Assembly: GCA_013824385.1 (NCBI GenBank)
Contig: PNNU01000001.1
Span: 1-35,673 of the forward strand
Reading direction: 5' to 3'
DNA from: Anaerolinea sp.
GTDB lineage: Bacteria > Chloroflexota > Anaerolineae > Anaerolineales > Anaerolineaceae
DNA: 35,673 bases
How positions within the stretch are numbered: the stretch's first letter is position 1; the number at the start of each line of letters is the position of its first letter. Below are positions 16,563-24,727 of the stretch, in pieces. Both the position numbers and the translations under genes were made by a program. The notes beneath the pieces are model-generated. The model did no database searches. It was not told the origin of the DNA and saw only the letters and a list, made by a program, of their open reading frames with translations.

Positions 16563-16642
16563 CTCGTAGGGTGGTGTCAACGATCCATGGATAATCGCTG
16601 AACATCGCCCATTTATGACGGATCGTTGACCCACCATCAACC
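16563..16642 (+). repeat. REP-like element, copy 2
   Basis: Second 80-bp unit beginning CTCGTAGGGTGG and ending GACCCACCATCAACC. It has the same hairpin arms as copy 1, and most differences fall in the loop, as expected when the stem is under selection. Confidence 0.8.
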
Positions 16643-16782
16643 TTGTAACAATTTCAAACAAAAATTCCGTGAATCTTTATGATTCCCGGAATCTGGGGTT
16701 AACCATACTCAATTATTCGCCTCATTATATAACAATAAAAATCTTGAAGGTCAACTCATTGCGTGTTGTCATCCACTCATGG

Positions 16783-18489
16783 TTAATGAGGAATTTCCAC
16801 ATAAAAGGTTGATCCAACCCCGACCTGGCTTTCAGCATATACTTTTCCGCCCAAACGTTCCATGGTTTTCTTCACCAGCGCCAGACCAATTCCGGTTCCG
16901 GGGTATTCTTCTGACTGATTTAACCTTTGGAAAATATCAAATATTTTTTCTTGAAACTTTAAATCAAATCCTACTCCATTATCTGAAATAGATAAAACTG
17001 CATTCTTTTCATTCTTGGCGCATCCAAGCAAGATTTTTGGATTGGGATTTGCCTTTGTAAATTTGAATGCGTTATCTAACAAATTGCGTAAGACCAAAGT
17101 GAAACCTTCTCGATCAATAAGTAAATGCTCGCAATTCAAGTTTTTAACAATTGCAATATTTCGTTTTGATATTTCCTCTTCATATTCCAATAGCAAGGTA
17201 TCAAAAAGAGCGTTCAAATTAACTTCAATTTTATTAATCTCATTTCTATTTGCTTTGGTATAGACTAACAAATCCTGTATGAGTTGGTCCATGCGGTGTG
17301 CTGAATCGTTTATTTTGCGTAGATAATCCATCCCTGTTGGATCTAGTTGATTTGCATGGTCGTTGATCAACAAATTTGAATACCCTGATATTCCCCTCAG
17401 GGGTGATTTTAGATCATGCGAAACCGTGTAGTTAAAAGTTTCCATATCTTTGTTCTTTAATTCGAGTTCTCGGGTTCTTTCAATAACCCTTTTTTCAAGT
17501 TCAATTGCATTTTGCCGGGCAGATTCAAGGAGTTTGGTTGCTGTTTCTTCCTCTTTACGATGTTCACGCTCGTTTAAAATACTATGCGTAAAATAAAACG
17601 CAATTATCGAAAGGAGAAGGATCAACACCATCAAAATTGATATAACGATGACTTTTGTCGATCTTCCTTGAAGATACAAATCTCGAGGATTTTCAACTTG
17701 CAAAACAATATTGGGACTACTCCGCAAATCTGATAAATACTTGTAACCGGTTATCGAATTGATGTTACTTGGGAAAACAAATACATTGTCTTTAAGTATT
17801 ATCTGCTCCGGAATAGTCGGCGCGTCTTTCAACGGGGTTTCAACTGAATATATTTCGAGGTTCCTTAATGTAATGGTTGATAAAACACCAATTCTATGCT
17901 CATCAAGCATTTTTATGAAAACAATATTTCCCTGAGGAGGGCCTTCATTTAGACTCGTTAAAATCGGATTTGAGGCAATGACCATGACATGCCCTTGAAA
18001 GTTAGCCAGCCCTTTATAGCCTTCAGGCGCATTCATATCGGATAATTCCGGATAAGCCGCCAACAACAAAGAAAAATCAACCGGTGAATCGATTATCGTT
18101 TGTGTATCATCATCAAAATATTCTGCATAAATAATTTGATGAGATTTATTGAGCACAATGATTGAATTAACATCCAGATTGATATAAGTGGCAGCGGAGA
18201 GGTTGTTATCGATATAATCCTGGTTTGATTTTTCAGCGAATAGATAAGTATCGTTCCAATTCGACCAGTCACTTAGAGTATTTGATGTCCGATTGATTTC
18301 ATATTGAAGAAGATTTTCAACTCGAATGACTTCCAATTCGGTGTACTTCTTTTCCCCGTTTTTTACAACCTGATTAATACTGATAATCACCAGGGGTAAA
18401 ATAACGAGTGAAACGCTAATTCCCAAACCTACAGCAATTAATACGGATGTGTTTTTCTGTAATGTATTTCTTATTTTTTCGAATACCAT
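16783..18489 (-). CDS. Sensor histidine kinase with CHASE4 extracellular domain
   Basis: 568 residues from the ATG at 18489 (TTG at 18501 would add four; TGGAA supports the ATG). The order is: membrane helix 1 (~16-38); a CHASE4-type sensor (NRTSNTLSDWSNWNDTYLFAE, then NLSAATYINLDVNSIIVLN) to ~270; membrane helix 2 (VIVISILMVLILLLSIIAFYF); a coiled coil; HisKA with NYTVSHDLKSPLRGISGYSNLL; and HATPase with N-box LVLRNLLDNAFKFTK, DNGVGFD and GTGIGLALVKKTMERLGG. The kinase half resembles the phytochrome-like HisKA group. No response regulator lies nearby, so it is an orphan kinase. The ligand is unknown. Confidence 0.93.
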   Translation of the reverse strand: MVFEKIRNTLQKNTSVLIAVGLGISVSLVILPLVIISINQVVKNGEKKYTELEVIRVENLLQYEINRTSNTLSDWSNWNDTYLFAEKSNQDYIDNNLSAATYINLDVNSIIVLNKSHQIIYAEYFDDDTQTIIDSPVDFSLLLAAYPELSDMNAPEGYKGLANFQGHVMVIASNPILTSLNEGPPQGNIVFIKMLDEHRIGVLSTITLRNLEIYSVETPLKDAPTIPEQIILKDNVFVFPSNINSITGYKYLSDLRSSPNIVLQVENPRDLYLQGRSTKVIVISILMVLILLLSIIAFYFTHSILNEREHRKEEETATKLLESARQNAIELEKRVIERTRELELKNKDMETFNYTVSHDLKSPLRGISGYSNLLINDHANQLDPTGMDYLRKINDSAHRMDQLIQDLLVYTKANRNEINKIEVNLNALFDTLLLEYEEEISKRNIAIVKNLNCEHLLIDREGFTLVLRNLLDNAFKFTKANPNPKILLGCAKNEKNAVLSISDNGVGFDLKFQEKIFDIFQRLNQSEEYPGTGIGLALVKKTMERLGGKVYAESQVGVGSTFYVEIPH

Positions 18490-18501
18490 TAATATTTCCA
18501 A

Positions 18502-18766
18502 TAAAGTGAAATTTGTGTTAATAGAACACCAAATTTATAAAGACGTTATTATTTAATCTACCCATGATTAATATGGGAATCTGCTTATTGTAAAAGTTAA
18601 ACGCGATTGTATATAGTGACAAATTTCATCCAAATTTCACATTAACATATGGAATTTAATGATACTTTCTTGCGCAAAGAGTTGTCTAATACCGAATAGG
18701 TATCAGATGGAAAACAATAATTTTCCCAAATGGTTTATAAAGGTAAAAGGTTATACGAATATCCTC
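18502..18766. other. AT-rich intergenic region with no gene seen
   Basis: Between the divergent histidine kinase and the small-protein gene. It should hold the kinase promoter, but I could not pick a convincing -35/-10 pair on the minus strand. No reading frame or RNA structure stands out. Confidence 0.5.
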
Positions 18767-18822
18767 TTGACATAATAGAACATAAGTGCTATTAAATAGA
18801 GACTGGTTCTCCTTCAAGGAGG
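18767..18822 (+). promoter_or_regulatory. Promoter, possible operator and ribosome site of the small-protein gene
   Basis: TTGACA (18767-18772), 17-bp spacer, TATTAA (18790-18795). An inverted repeat, TAATAG (18773-18778) and CTATTA (18789-18794), fills the spacer edges and could be an operator. A near-ideal AAGGAGG (18816-18822) precedes the ATG by four bases. Confidence 0.6.
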
Positions 18823-18826
18823 TCGC

Positions 18827-19171
18827 ATGACTCAATTCTCAGATCAAGATTCAATATCCAAACGCCCTCGTGGCGCGCAGCCCGGTAACCTCAACGCCCT
18901 CAAGCACGGACGTTACCTCACCTCCGACCACCTGCCTGACGTTATGCCCCTGGACCCTACCCACTTTTCCGACCTTGGCAAATACATCGCCATGATCAAA
19001 AAGTTCATGCAGTTCACCTACGACGAAGGCATGAACTCCACCCACCCCCAGGAGGTCAGAGACACCCTGCATCTGCTCAGTCTGGCGGGTTTAAGCATCT
19101 CCCGCCTGGCCAACCTTCAACGCCGCATGAAGCGCCAGTCTGCTAATGAAAAAGCCGCACAAATAGATTAA
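18827..19171 (+). CDS. Small protein with a GxxxGNxNALKHG motif, unknown function
   Basis: 114 residues. The N-terminal part RPRGAQPGNLNALKHGRYL (about 13-31) matches a short basic motif (RGAxxGNxNALKHG) that I recall from many small bacterial and phage-associated proteins. The remainder is a helical stretch (DLGKYIAMIKKFMQFTYDEG ... LSLAGLSISRLANLQRRMKRQ). It may bind nucleic acid, judging by the basic residues, but no fold is certain. It stands alone with its own promoter and an ideal ribosome site, so it is likely well expressed. Confidence 0.7.
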   Translation: MTQFSDQDSISKRPRGAQPGNLNALKHGRYLTSDHLPDVMPLDPTHFSDLGKYIAMIKKFMQFTYDEGMNSTHPQEVRDTLHLLSLAGLSISRLANLQRRMKRQSANEKAAQID

Positions 19172-19189
19172 CAGGTTAATTGTTTCGAA

Positions 19190-19259
19190 TTGTTTTTGAT
19201 TTCGCGATCTATGCGCCCCCGAGCGAAGCGAGCGGGGTTATGCTTTGAATCAAAAACAA
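19190..19259. repeat. Nested inverted-repeat element downstream of the small-protein gene
   Basis: TTGTTTTTGATT (19190-19201) and AATCAAAAACAA (19248-19259) are exact complements and enclose a GC-rich core with CCCCG/CGGGG around GCGAAGCGAG. It may be a terminator or a small structured element. The rest of 19260-19480 has only a repeated TAAATTAATGAGGT (19261-19274 and 19392-19405) and no gene. Confidence 0.55.
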
Positions 19260-19481
19260 ATAAATTAATGAGGTGGGTATAACCGCATTGGTGTTGACTT
19301 TTTATATAAAAAATTTTTGTGTATTTAGAAATTTTCGCGTGGTTCGTGGTTAAAGATTTTGTTATTATGATGTTGTTAATTGCCCACTGGGTAAATTAAT
19401 GAGGTACTTGGGGGTTGCCACGCCCCGACCATTCATGGAGCTTTATTAATCTTTTTTTTCGGAGCTCGCAATGACAGAATT

Positions 19482-19534
19482 TGGTGTTGTACACCACACA
19501 ATTAAGTTGACAAGGCCACATTCCTCTCTATAAT
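19482..19534 (+). promoter_or_regulatory. Promoter for a leaderless transcript, with upstream dyad
   Basis: TTGACA (19507-19512), 16-bp spacer, perfect TATAAT (19529-19534). The ATG of the next gene is the seventh base after the -10 box, so transcription should start at or next to it, and no Shine-Dalgarno sequence is present. The dyad TGGTGT-tgt-ACACCA (19482-19496) lies just upstream of the -35 box and could be an activator or repressor site. Confidence 0.68.
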
Positions 19535-19540
19535 CAAAGC

Positions 19541-21229
19541 ATGTCCCCAGAAAAAACCATAGCTTTACTTGACGTCTCTTCGCTTGCTTATGGCCAGCGT
19601 GCCTGTGCAGCCGCCGTCCAGGGGCTGCTCAATCGCAGTGGACCGAAGGTCTTTCTGGATTACGGCTATTACGACGATCCGCTGTCGCGCCGCACCAATG
19701 AAGTCTTCATGGATGACGATTTCTGGTATGGTAAATACCGCGCCATGCTCGGCAACCAGGATCAGAACAATTTGCACTATTACCAACACGAGCATGGATT
19801 CGATGTTCAGCCGGTTAAGAACCTGGATGAACTTATTAAACAAAATCTCTCCGCTTTTAAGGGCTACGTCGTTTGGGATGACGCCCAGCCGGACACCATT
19901 AACCTGGCCGTCATGCTCGCCGGTCTGGACGAATTGATCGCCATCAGCACAACCCGTGAAGCCTGGGTAAAGCAATTCAACCTGCCCAAAGTGCACGATC
20001 TGCATGGCAAGTGGCAGGATCGGGTCGAAATTTATACCTGGGCGTTTGAGAACTTGTTCCCCCGCTGTAAAAAGGGCATGCTGGCCTGCATCGAACCAGG
20101 CTGGGAACGCCCTGAATTTCTGGATTATGCGGTGCAAAACAATATTTTCATCTACAACCTTTCGAGCACATTCAAAGGTTTTGGCAGCACCGTCTTGCTG
20201 CTTCTAGCTTTCGGTCCGCCCTGGTTGCGCGAATTGCTCTTCGCCCTGCGCCTCGACGGCGCCCTTAAACGTCTGGCGCTCGCATGGATGGGACGAAAGT
20301 CCGCTGAAGTGAAGCTCTCCAATCGTATTCAGGCTTCGATCGAAAGTCTGCCCTACCCGACTATTTTTGGCTGGCACACCAAATGTGATGACGAACTGAC
20401 CTTCATGCTGCAGCTTTCATCCAACGGCATGCGCCTGGTGCCCTCCCATCTGGCCGGCAATTTCTCTTTCCACAGCCAGGTAAAGCCGCTGGGTGAGTTC
20501 AAGGCCGACCCGATCCCCGAGGTCAAGCTTGACCCGCAGGGCACCTATGTGACCTTCACCCTCTCGGATGGCGACCAGTTGATGATGATGAACACTGCCG
20601 AATTGGGCAATTGGAACAGCGCCGCGAGAGGCACTATCCCATTCAACTGGGAATGTCAGCCCCTCTTGTGCGAACTGGCCCCCGCTTTGCTCGAGCGTTT
20701 CACCCACACTAAAACGGCCAATGACTGCCTGGTGGCAGGGCCTTCAGGCGCCGGTTACGTGGTGCCGCCGCTGGCGGCTCATTTCACGGATTACATGAAC
20801 TCCACGGCGCAGACCTGCAAAAAGGCGGGTATTAACGTGGTCACCACTTATGTCGCTGATCCACCCCGGCGGGTGCTTAATCAGCTCGTCAAGCACAAGG
20901 GTCACCTGCTCGGTTTTCTCAGCGGCTACGCCATCGTCAGCCGCTCTCCCCAGCTCTTGGTGCAGGGCACGCCTGTCTTCGCCAACGAGATTCCCGAGGC
21001 TGCCCATATTTGGGATACTGACGATCAACTCCTGTCATGTCTGGAGGGGCTAATCCTGACTTCGAATGGGAAACCGCGTTTTATCGGCGTCCATCTATTT
21101 GCCTACCACACCAGCATTGATGACGTATCGGTTTTCATCCAGAAACACAGCGCGGAACACCTCCATTTTGTCCGCGCAGACGAATTTTTACTATTAGCAC
21201 GACAGTACCTGAATAATCCATCGAAGTAG
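19541..21229 (+). CDS. GxGYxYP-family putative glycoside hydrolase
   Basis: 562 residues. The N-terminal ~200 residues (RACAAAVQGLLNRSGPKVFLDYG ... YVVWDDAQPDTINLAVMLAGL) match the GxGYxYP N-terminal domain in style. The C-terminal half has the family motif as GAGYVVP at residues 403-409, with valine in place of the second tyrosine, then LAAHFTDYMNST. The family is predicted, not proven, to act on glycans. No signal peptide is seen, so this copy would be cytosolic, unlike many secreted relatives. It is followed after 10 bp by a sugar symporter, which suggests that an imported glycoside is its substrate. Confidence 0.75.
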   Translation: MSPEKTIALLDVSSLAYGQRACAAAVQGLLNRSGPKVFLDYGYYDDPLSRRTNEVFMDDDFWYGKYRAMLGNQDQNNLHYYQHEHGFDVQPVKNLDELIKQNLSAFKGYVVWDDAQPDTINLAVMLAGLDELIAISTTREAWVKQFNLPKVHDLHGKWQDRVEIYTWAFENLFPRCKKGMLACIEPGWERPEFLDYAVQNNIFIYNLSSTFKGFGSTVLLLLAFGPPWLRELLFALRLDGALKRLALAWMGRKSAEVKLSNRIQASIESLPYPTIFGWHTKCDDELTFMLQLSSNGMRLVPSHLAGNFSFHSQVKPLGEFKADPIPEVKLDPQGTYVTFTLSDGDQLMMMNTAELGNWNSAARGTIPFNWECQPLLCELAPALLERFTHTKTANDCLVAGPSGAGYVVPPLAAHFTDYMNSTAQTCKKAGINVVTTYVADPPRRVLNQLVKHKGHLLGFLSGYAIVSRSPQLLVQGTPVFANEIPEAAHIWDTDDQLLSCLEGLILTSNGKPRFIGVHLFAYHTSIDDVSVFIQKHSAEHLHFVRADEFLLLARQYLNNPSK

Positions 21230-21239
21230 AGGAGCTTTC

Positions 21240-22586
21240 ATGTTAGCCAAACTACCCCTGAAGACCAAATTAGCTTATGGTATCGCAGATTTGGGTATCT
21301 CTTTGCTTACCGCGTCCATCCAATTCTTCCTGCTGTTTTATTACACTGACATCATTGGCATTGATCCCGGGCTGGCCGGCACGGCGCTTCTGGTGGGTAA
21401 GCTCACCTGGGATGCCATTAACGATCCCCTGTTTGGATTCCTAACCGACCGCACCAAAAGCCGCTGGGGCAGGCGCAAACCCTACATGCTGTTTGGCGCG
21501 ATCCCCTTTGGCTTGACCATCTGGCTGCTTTTCTCACTGCCGGCTGGTATGACTGGCGCAACCGCCTTCCTGGCCGTCTTGGGTTCATTCCTGCTCGTGG
21601 ATACCTCCCAGACCCTGGTCAGTGTGCCTTATTATGCGCTATCCGCGGAGTTGACCCGCGATTACGATGAACGAACCTCGCTGATCTCGATTCGCATGAT
21701 CTTCACCGTGCTGGGCTATATCATGGGCGCTGCACTCACCACCATGATCGCGGGCATCTTCATGAATATGGGCTGGTCAAAGACCGCGGCTTACAGCGGT
21801 ATGGGCGCCGTCTTTGGTATTGTCGCCATTGTCACCGCCTTGATCACCACCTTTGGGGTTAAAGAAACCCCCAACCCTGACCTTGAACCAGCCAAAATGC
21901 CGGCGTTCTCTCAACTCAAATATGTTTTTAAGAATCGTCCTTTTGTGCAGTATATGATCATGAGCACCATCATCAGCATCAGTTTTACGCTGTTGACCGC
22001 TTTGCTGCCATATTTTTTGACCTACCAACTGCAGATGACTACCGAAATTCCGTTGGTCATGATGGTTATGCTGGTTACCATCGCCGTGTTCCTGGTTCCC
22101 TGGCGTTTCGCCTCACAAAAACTTAATAAAGGCCCTGCTTACGCGCTTGGTCTGGGCATTGCCAGTATTGCCATCATAGGCGCATTCTTTTTGCCCCCCG
22201 GACCTACCCCGCTGATCTACGTGGTGGCTTTTGTGGCGGGCATGGGCTTTTCGGCGCAATATGTCTTCCCGTGGAGCATGATCCCCGATGTGCTCGAAGT
22301 GGACCAGGCACAAACCGGCGAACGACATGAAGGCGTCTATTTTGGAGTGAACAACTTTTTGGGTAAATTGACCGGCGCTATTGGCATCGCCGCCAGCGGA
22401 TGGGCGCTCAAATTGTATGGCTACATTCCGAATGTGGCACAAACCGAACATGCCCTGTTTGGCATCCGCTTCTTCTTCGCCATCGTACCGGTGATTGCTT
22501 TCATGGCGGCGCTGCCGCTTTTGATCTGGTATCCGATCACCCGGCAGAATCACGACAAATTGATCGCCGACGCGGCGAAGAAATAA
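21240..22586 (+). CDS. GPH-family sugar:cation symporter (MelB-like MFS)
   Basis: 448 residues with twelve hydrophobic segments. It begins KLPLKTKLAYGIADLGISLL and contains DAINDPLFGFLTDRTKSRWGRRKPYMLFGA, the loop signature of the glycoside-pentoside-hexuronide:cation symporters. Further family features are DTSQTLVSVPYYALSAELTRDYDERTSL and a C-terminal GERHEGVYFGVNNFLGKL. These permeases import sugars or glycosides with Na+ or H+. AGAGGAG precedes the ATG. It forms a two-gene unit with the GxGYxYP protein; the substrate is not predictable. Confidence 0.92.
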   Translation: MLAKLPLKTKLAYGIADLGISLLTASIQFFLLFYYTDIIGIDPGLAGTALLVGKLTWDAINDPLFGFLTDRTKSRWGRRKPYMLFGAIPFGLTIWLLFSLPAGMTGATAFLAVLGSFLLVDTSQTLVSVPYYALSAELTRDYDERTSLISIRMIFTVLGYIMGAALTTMIAGIFMNMGWSKTAAYSGMGAVFGIVAIVTALITTFGVKETPNPDLEPAKMPAFSQLKYVFKNRPFVQYMIMSTIISISFTLLTALLPYFLTYQLQMTTEIPLVMMVMLVTIAVFLVPWRFASQKLNKGPAYALGLGIASIAIIGAFFLPPGPTPLIYVVAFVAGMGFSAQYVFPWSMIPDVLEVDQAQTGERHEGVYFGVNNFLGKLTGAIGIAASGWALKLYGYIPNVAQTEHALFGIRFFFAIVPVIAFMAALPLLIWYPITRQNHDKLIADAAKK

Positions 22587-22596
22587 AATCATAATA

Positions 22597-22650
22597 AAGT
22601 AGGGGAGGTTCACGCGAAGCGTCCGCTTGCTGGATGAACCTCCCCTACTT
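22597..22650. repeat. REP-like hairpin between convergent genes
   Basis: AAGTAGGGGAGGTTCA (22597-22612) is perfectly complementary to TGAACCTCCCCTACTT (22635-22650), a 16-bp stem with a 22-base loop. It lies between the symporter and the convergent inhibitor gene and may end transcription from both sides, though there is no T-run. The GTAGGGG end links it to the palindrome in the RAYT gene. Confidence 0.75.
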
Positions 22651-22664
22651 GGTGGATTGTCATC

Positions 22665-23054
22665 TTATTGAACGACAATATTTACTTCAAACGTCTCCAC
22701 CGGAGGATTCTCCGGTTCAAAGGTGCGCCAGTATTTTAACTTCAAAGCTGTGGTACCCGGGTTCAGGGCGGTGAATTTGAACTTATAAGTTCCGCCTGAA
22801 CCGACCATCGCCGAATCGGACTTGTAATCTGGCTCGCCTGCGGATTGCAGGATGTTCTGATCCACGGACTCAACTTCCCAGGTGTAGCCGGTGGTGGGGT
22901 TGCCGTTAATTGAAAGGTACAGTGTTTCTCCCTTTTTCATCTCAATGGTGCTGCCATTGTCGTCCGCGTTAATCTTAATTGTCTTTCCAGAGCAAGCGGT
23001 GAGAACCAAAGCGGTAACGATTACCAAACCAAAAAGTGGAATTATACGTTTCAT
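22665..23054 (-). CDS. Chagasin-like protease inhibitor (MEROPS I42) lipoprotein
   Basis: 129 residues. A lipoprotein signal ends at VLTAC (Cys near residue 21), so it is probably anchored outside the membrane. The inhibitor loops of the I42 family are visible: NPTTGYTWE, GSGGTYKFKF and LKYWRTFEP. Chagasin-like proteins block papain-type cysteine proteases; bacterial ones may protect against host or self proteases. GGAGG lies five bases before the ATG. It is downstream of the DUF998 gene on the same strand. Confidence 0.88.
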   Translation of the reverse strand: MKRIIPLFGLVIVTALVLTACSGKTIKINADDNGSTIEMKKGETLYLSINGNPTTGYTWEVESVDQNILQSAGEPDYKSDSAMVGSGGTYKFKFTALNPGTTALKLKYWRTFEPENPPVETFEVNIVVQ

Positions 23055-23117
23055 TTTTCCTCCAAACTGAATCGATAACTACAAGACGACTAATCGCGTA
23101 AAAGGGTTCCCAAAAAG

Positions 23118-23801
23118 TTAGTAGATAAGTATCAGCGAAACACACAGGAACCAGGCAATGGTGGCAAAGAACAACAGCCACTCCAAAAAAGGTGTGCGCC
23201 AAAAACGCGGACGCGTTTTCTTCTCGGTAGGATCGAGCAGGTAGTTTTCCTGGCCTTTTTTGTCAGTCTTTTGGCTGACAATCACCAAAAAAGCCGAGTA
23301 TGAGATGATGGCGAGAATGCCAAAGATGTTTACTGCCAGCGGAATGAACCGCTGCTCTGCGGGTTGAGCGAAGACTGCGATGGTGAAGAAGAGCACGGTC
23401 ACCAACCCCGATCGGAAGAAGGTCATGGCGGCTTTGCGGTGCGGAACGAGTCTGTCCATGGAAAAAACGCCCACCAGTATGCTTGAAACCGCCGCCAGCA
23501 AACCGGCTGCCATGCCGATGTACGCCCAAATTGTGCCAAGCACAATGCCCAGGCCGGCGATGAAGGGCAGAAAGAGCACTCCGCCGATGATCATGCCGAT
23601 GTTGAAAACCATGGCCAGTTTTGAGACCCCGATCTCGCCTAATTCCGAGATGAAGTGGTTCAGAACCGAATACCGTTCGGTGATCCGTCCGCGGTAAACC
23701 AACCCCGTGATTAGGCTTCCCATAAGCATCACAACGCTGCCCGCCCATCCAAAATGAGCATAAACATGGAACGGTAACGAGAGGAAAATATTCTCTTGCA
23801 T
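23118..23801 (-). CDS. DUF998-family membrane protein
   Basis: 227 residues with six hydrophobic segments. HFISELGEIGVSKLAMVFNIGMIIGGVLFLPFIAG is the conserved DUF998 core (ISxLG followed by a small-residue helix). The function of the family is unknown. AGGTGA precedes the ATG. It may be co-transcribed with the I42 inhibitor 63 bp downstream. Confidence 0.8.
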   Translation of the reverse strand: MQENIFLSLPFHVYAHFGWAGSVVMLMGSLITGLVYRGRITERYSVLNHFISELGEIGVSKLAMVFNIGMIIGGVLFLPFIAGLGIVLGTIWAYIGMAAGLLAAVSSILVGVFSMDRLVPHRKAAMTFFRSGLVTVLFFTIAVFAQPAEQRFIPLAVNIFGILAIISYSAFLVIVSQKTDKKGQENYLLDPTEKKTRPRFWRTPFLEWLLFFATIAWFLCVSLILIY

Positions 23802-23882
23802 GACTCACCTGAAAATTGCATTTTAATGTATTATCAAGCTATTAGTGTTGATTTTACACTGGGTTGAGAGAAGGAAGTCATA

Positions 23883-24653
23883 ATGTACGACCAATTTGCA
23901 TCTGACTATGACCGCTTTGTCAACTGGGATAATCGCCTCGCATTTGAAATCCCCTTAATTGAGAGGGTCCTCGACGAAGTGAAGCGCCCAAATGGGGAAC
24001 CAATTCAAATTCTCGATGCGGCTTGCGGAACCGGCATGCACGCTCTGGCGCTTGCCAAAGCCGGGTACCAGGTTACCGCAGCCGATTTCAGCGCTGAAAT
24101 GATCAAAAAAGCACAGCTCAACGCAGCTTCTGCCCACATGGAATTGCATTTTGAAACGACCGGCTTTGGATCACTGGCATCCGTTTTTGGTAAAGCTCGC
24201 TTTGACGCGATCTTGTGCCTGGGCAATTCACTGCCGCATCTCATTCAGGACGAGGATGTTGACTTTACGCTGATCGATTTCTATGTCTGTCTAAAACCAG
24301 GCGGGTTGTTGCTTATCCAGAACCGTAATTTTGATGCGGTGATACAAAAACTAGATAGATGGATGGAGCCGCAGGCTTTTCAAGAGGGCGTGGATCAATG
24401 GGTTTTTGAGCGTTTCTACGACTTTAATCCAGACGGAACCATTGGCTTCAACATCGTCAATCTGCACCGCAACGGTCTTTCAGAATGGACATCAGAGGTG
24501 GTTTCAACGCTGCTTAAACCGCAGTTGAGAGATGATTTGCAGCATAGGGTCACAAGAGCCGGGTTTTCCAACGTGCGCACTTTTGGCACTTTAAGCGGAG
24601 ACCGTTTCGATCCGCAGGCAAGCGGCAATTTGATCATCATTGCAAGAAAGTAA
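23883..24653 (+). CDS. Class I SAM-dependent methyltransferase
   Basis: 256 residues. Motif I is ILDAACGTG (43-51), the acidic residue after beta2 is D68 in VTAADFS, and motif IV is around FDAILCLGNSLPHL. The fold is the common class I methyltransferase; similar proteins act on small molecules such as glycine or sarcosine, but the substrate cannot be set here. GAAGGAAG precedes the ATG. Confidence 0.88.
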   Translation: MYDQFASDYDRFVNWDNRLAFEIPLIERVLDEVKRPNGEPIQILDAACGTGMHALALAKAGYQVTAADFSAEMIKKAQLNAASAHMELHFETTGFGSLASVFGKARFDAILCLGNSLPHLIQDEDVDFTLIDFYVCLKPGGLLLIQNRNFDAVIQKLDRWMEPQAFQEGVDQWVFERFYDFNPDGTIGFNIVNLHRNGLSEWTSEVVSTLLKPQLRDDLQHRVTRAGFSNVRTFGTLSGDRFDPQASGNLIIIARK

Positions 24654-24727
24654 GGTTATCTTTCCAATAATTTTGATTTTCATCCAGATTTGAAAATTTA
24701 TTAATCCAATTCTATTACGGAGTAATC

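Larger units (their letters stand above)
16307..16712. repeat. Direct repeats flanking the REP cluster
   Basis: About 30 bp beginning CCCGGAATCTGGGGTTAA at 16307 recur at 16684-16712 with a few changes. The second copy is also preceded by an imperfect version of the same hairpin (16664-16693: ATTCCGTGAATC against GATTCCCGGAAT). The two copies enclose the three REP-like hairpins, so the hairpin/terminator segment was duplicated around them. Nothing coding is seen in 16279-16782. Confidence 0.7.

Noticed and set aside
16384..16642. Possible CRISPR-like array
   Set aside because: Units are 80 bp hairpins in alternating orientation with no uniform spacers and no cas genes; REP/BIME is the better reading.
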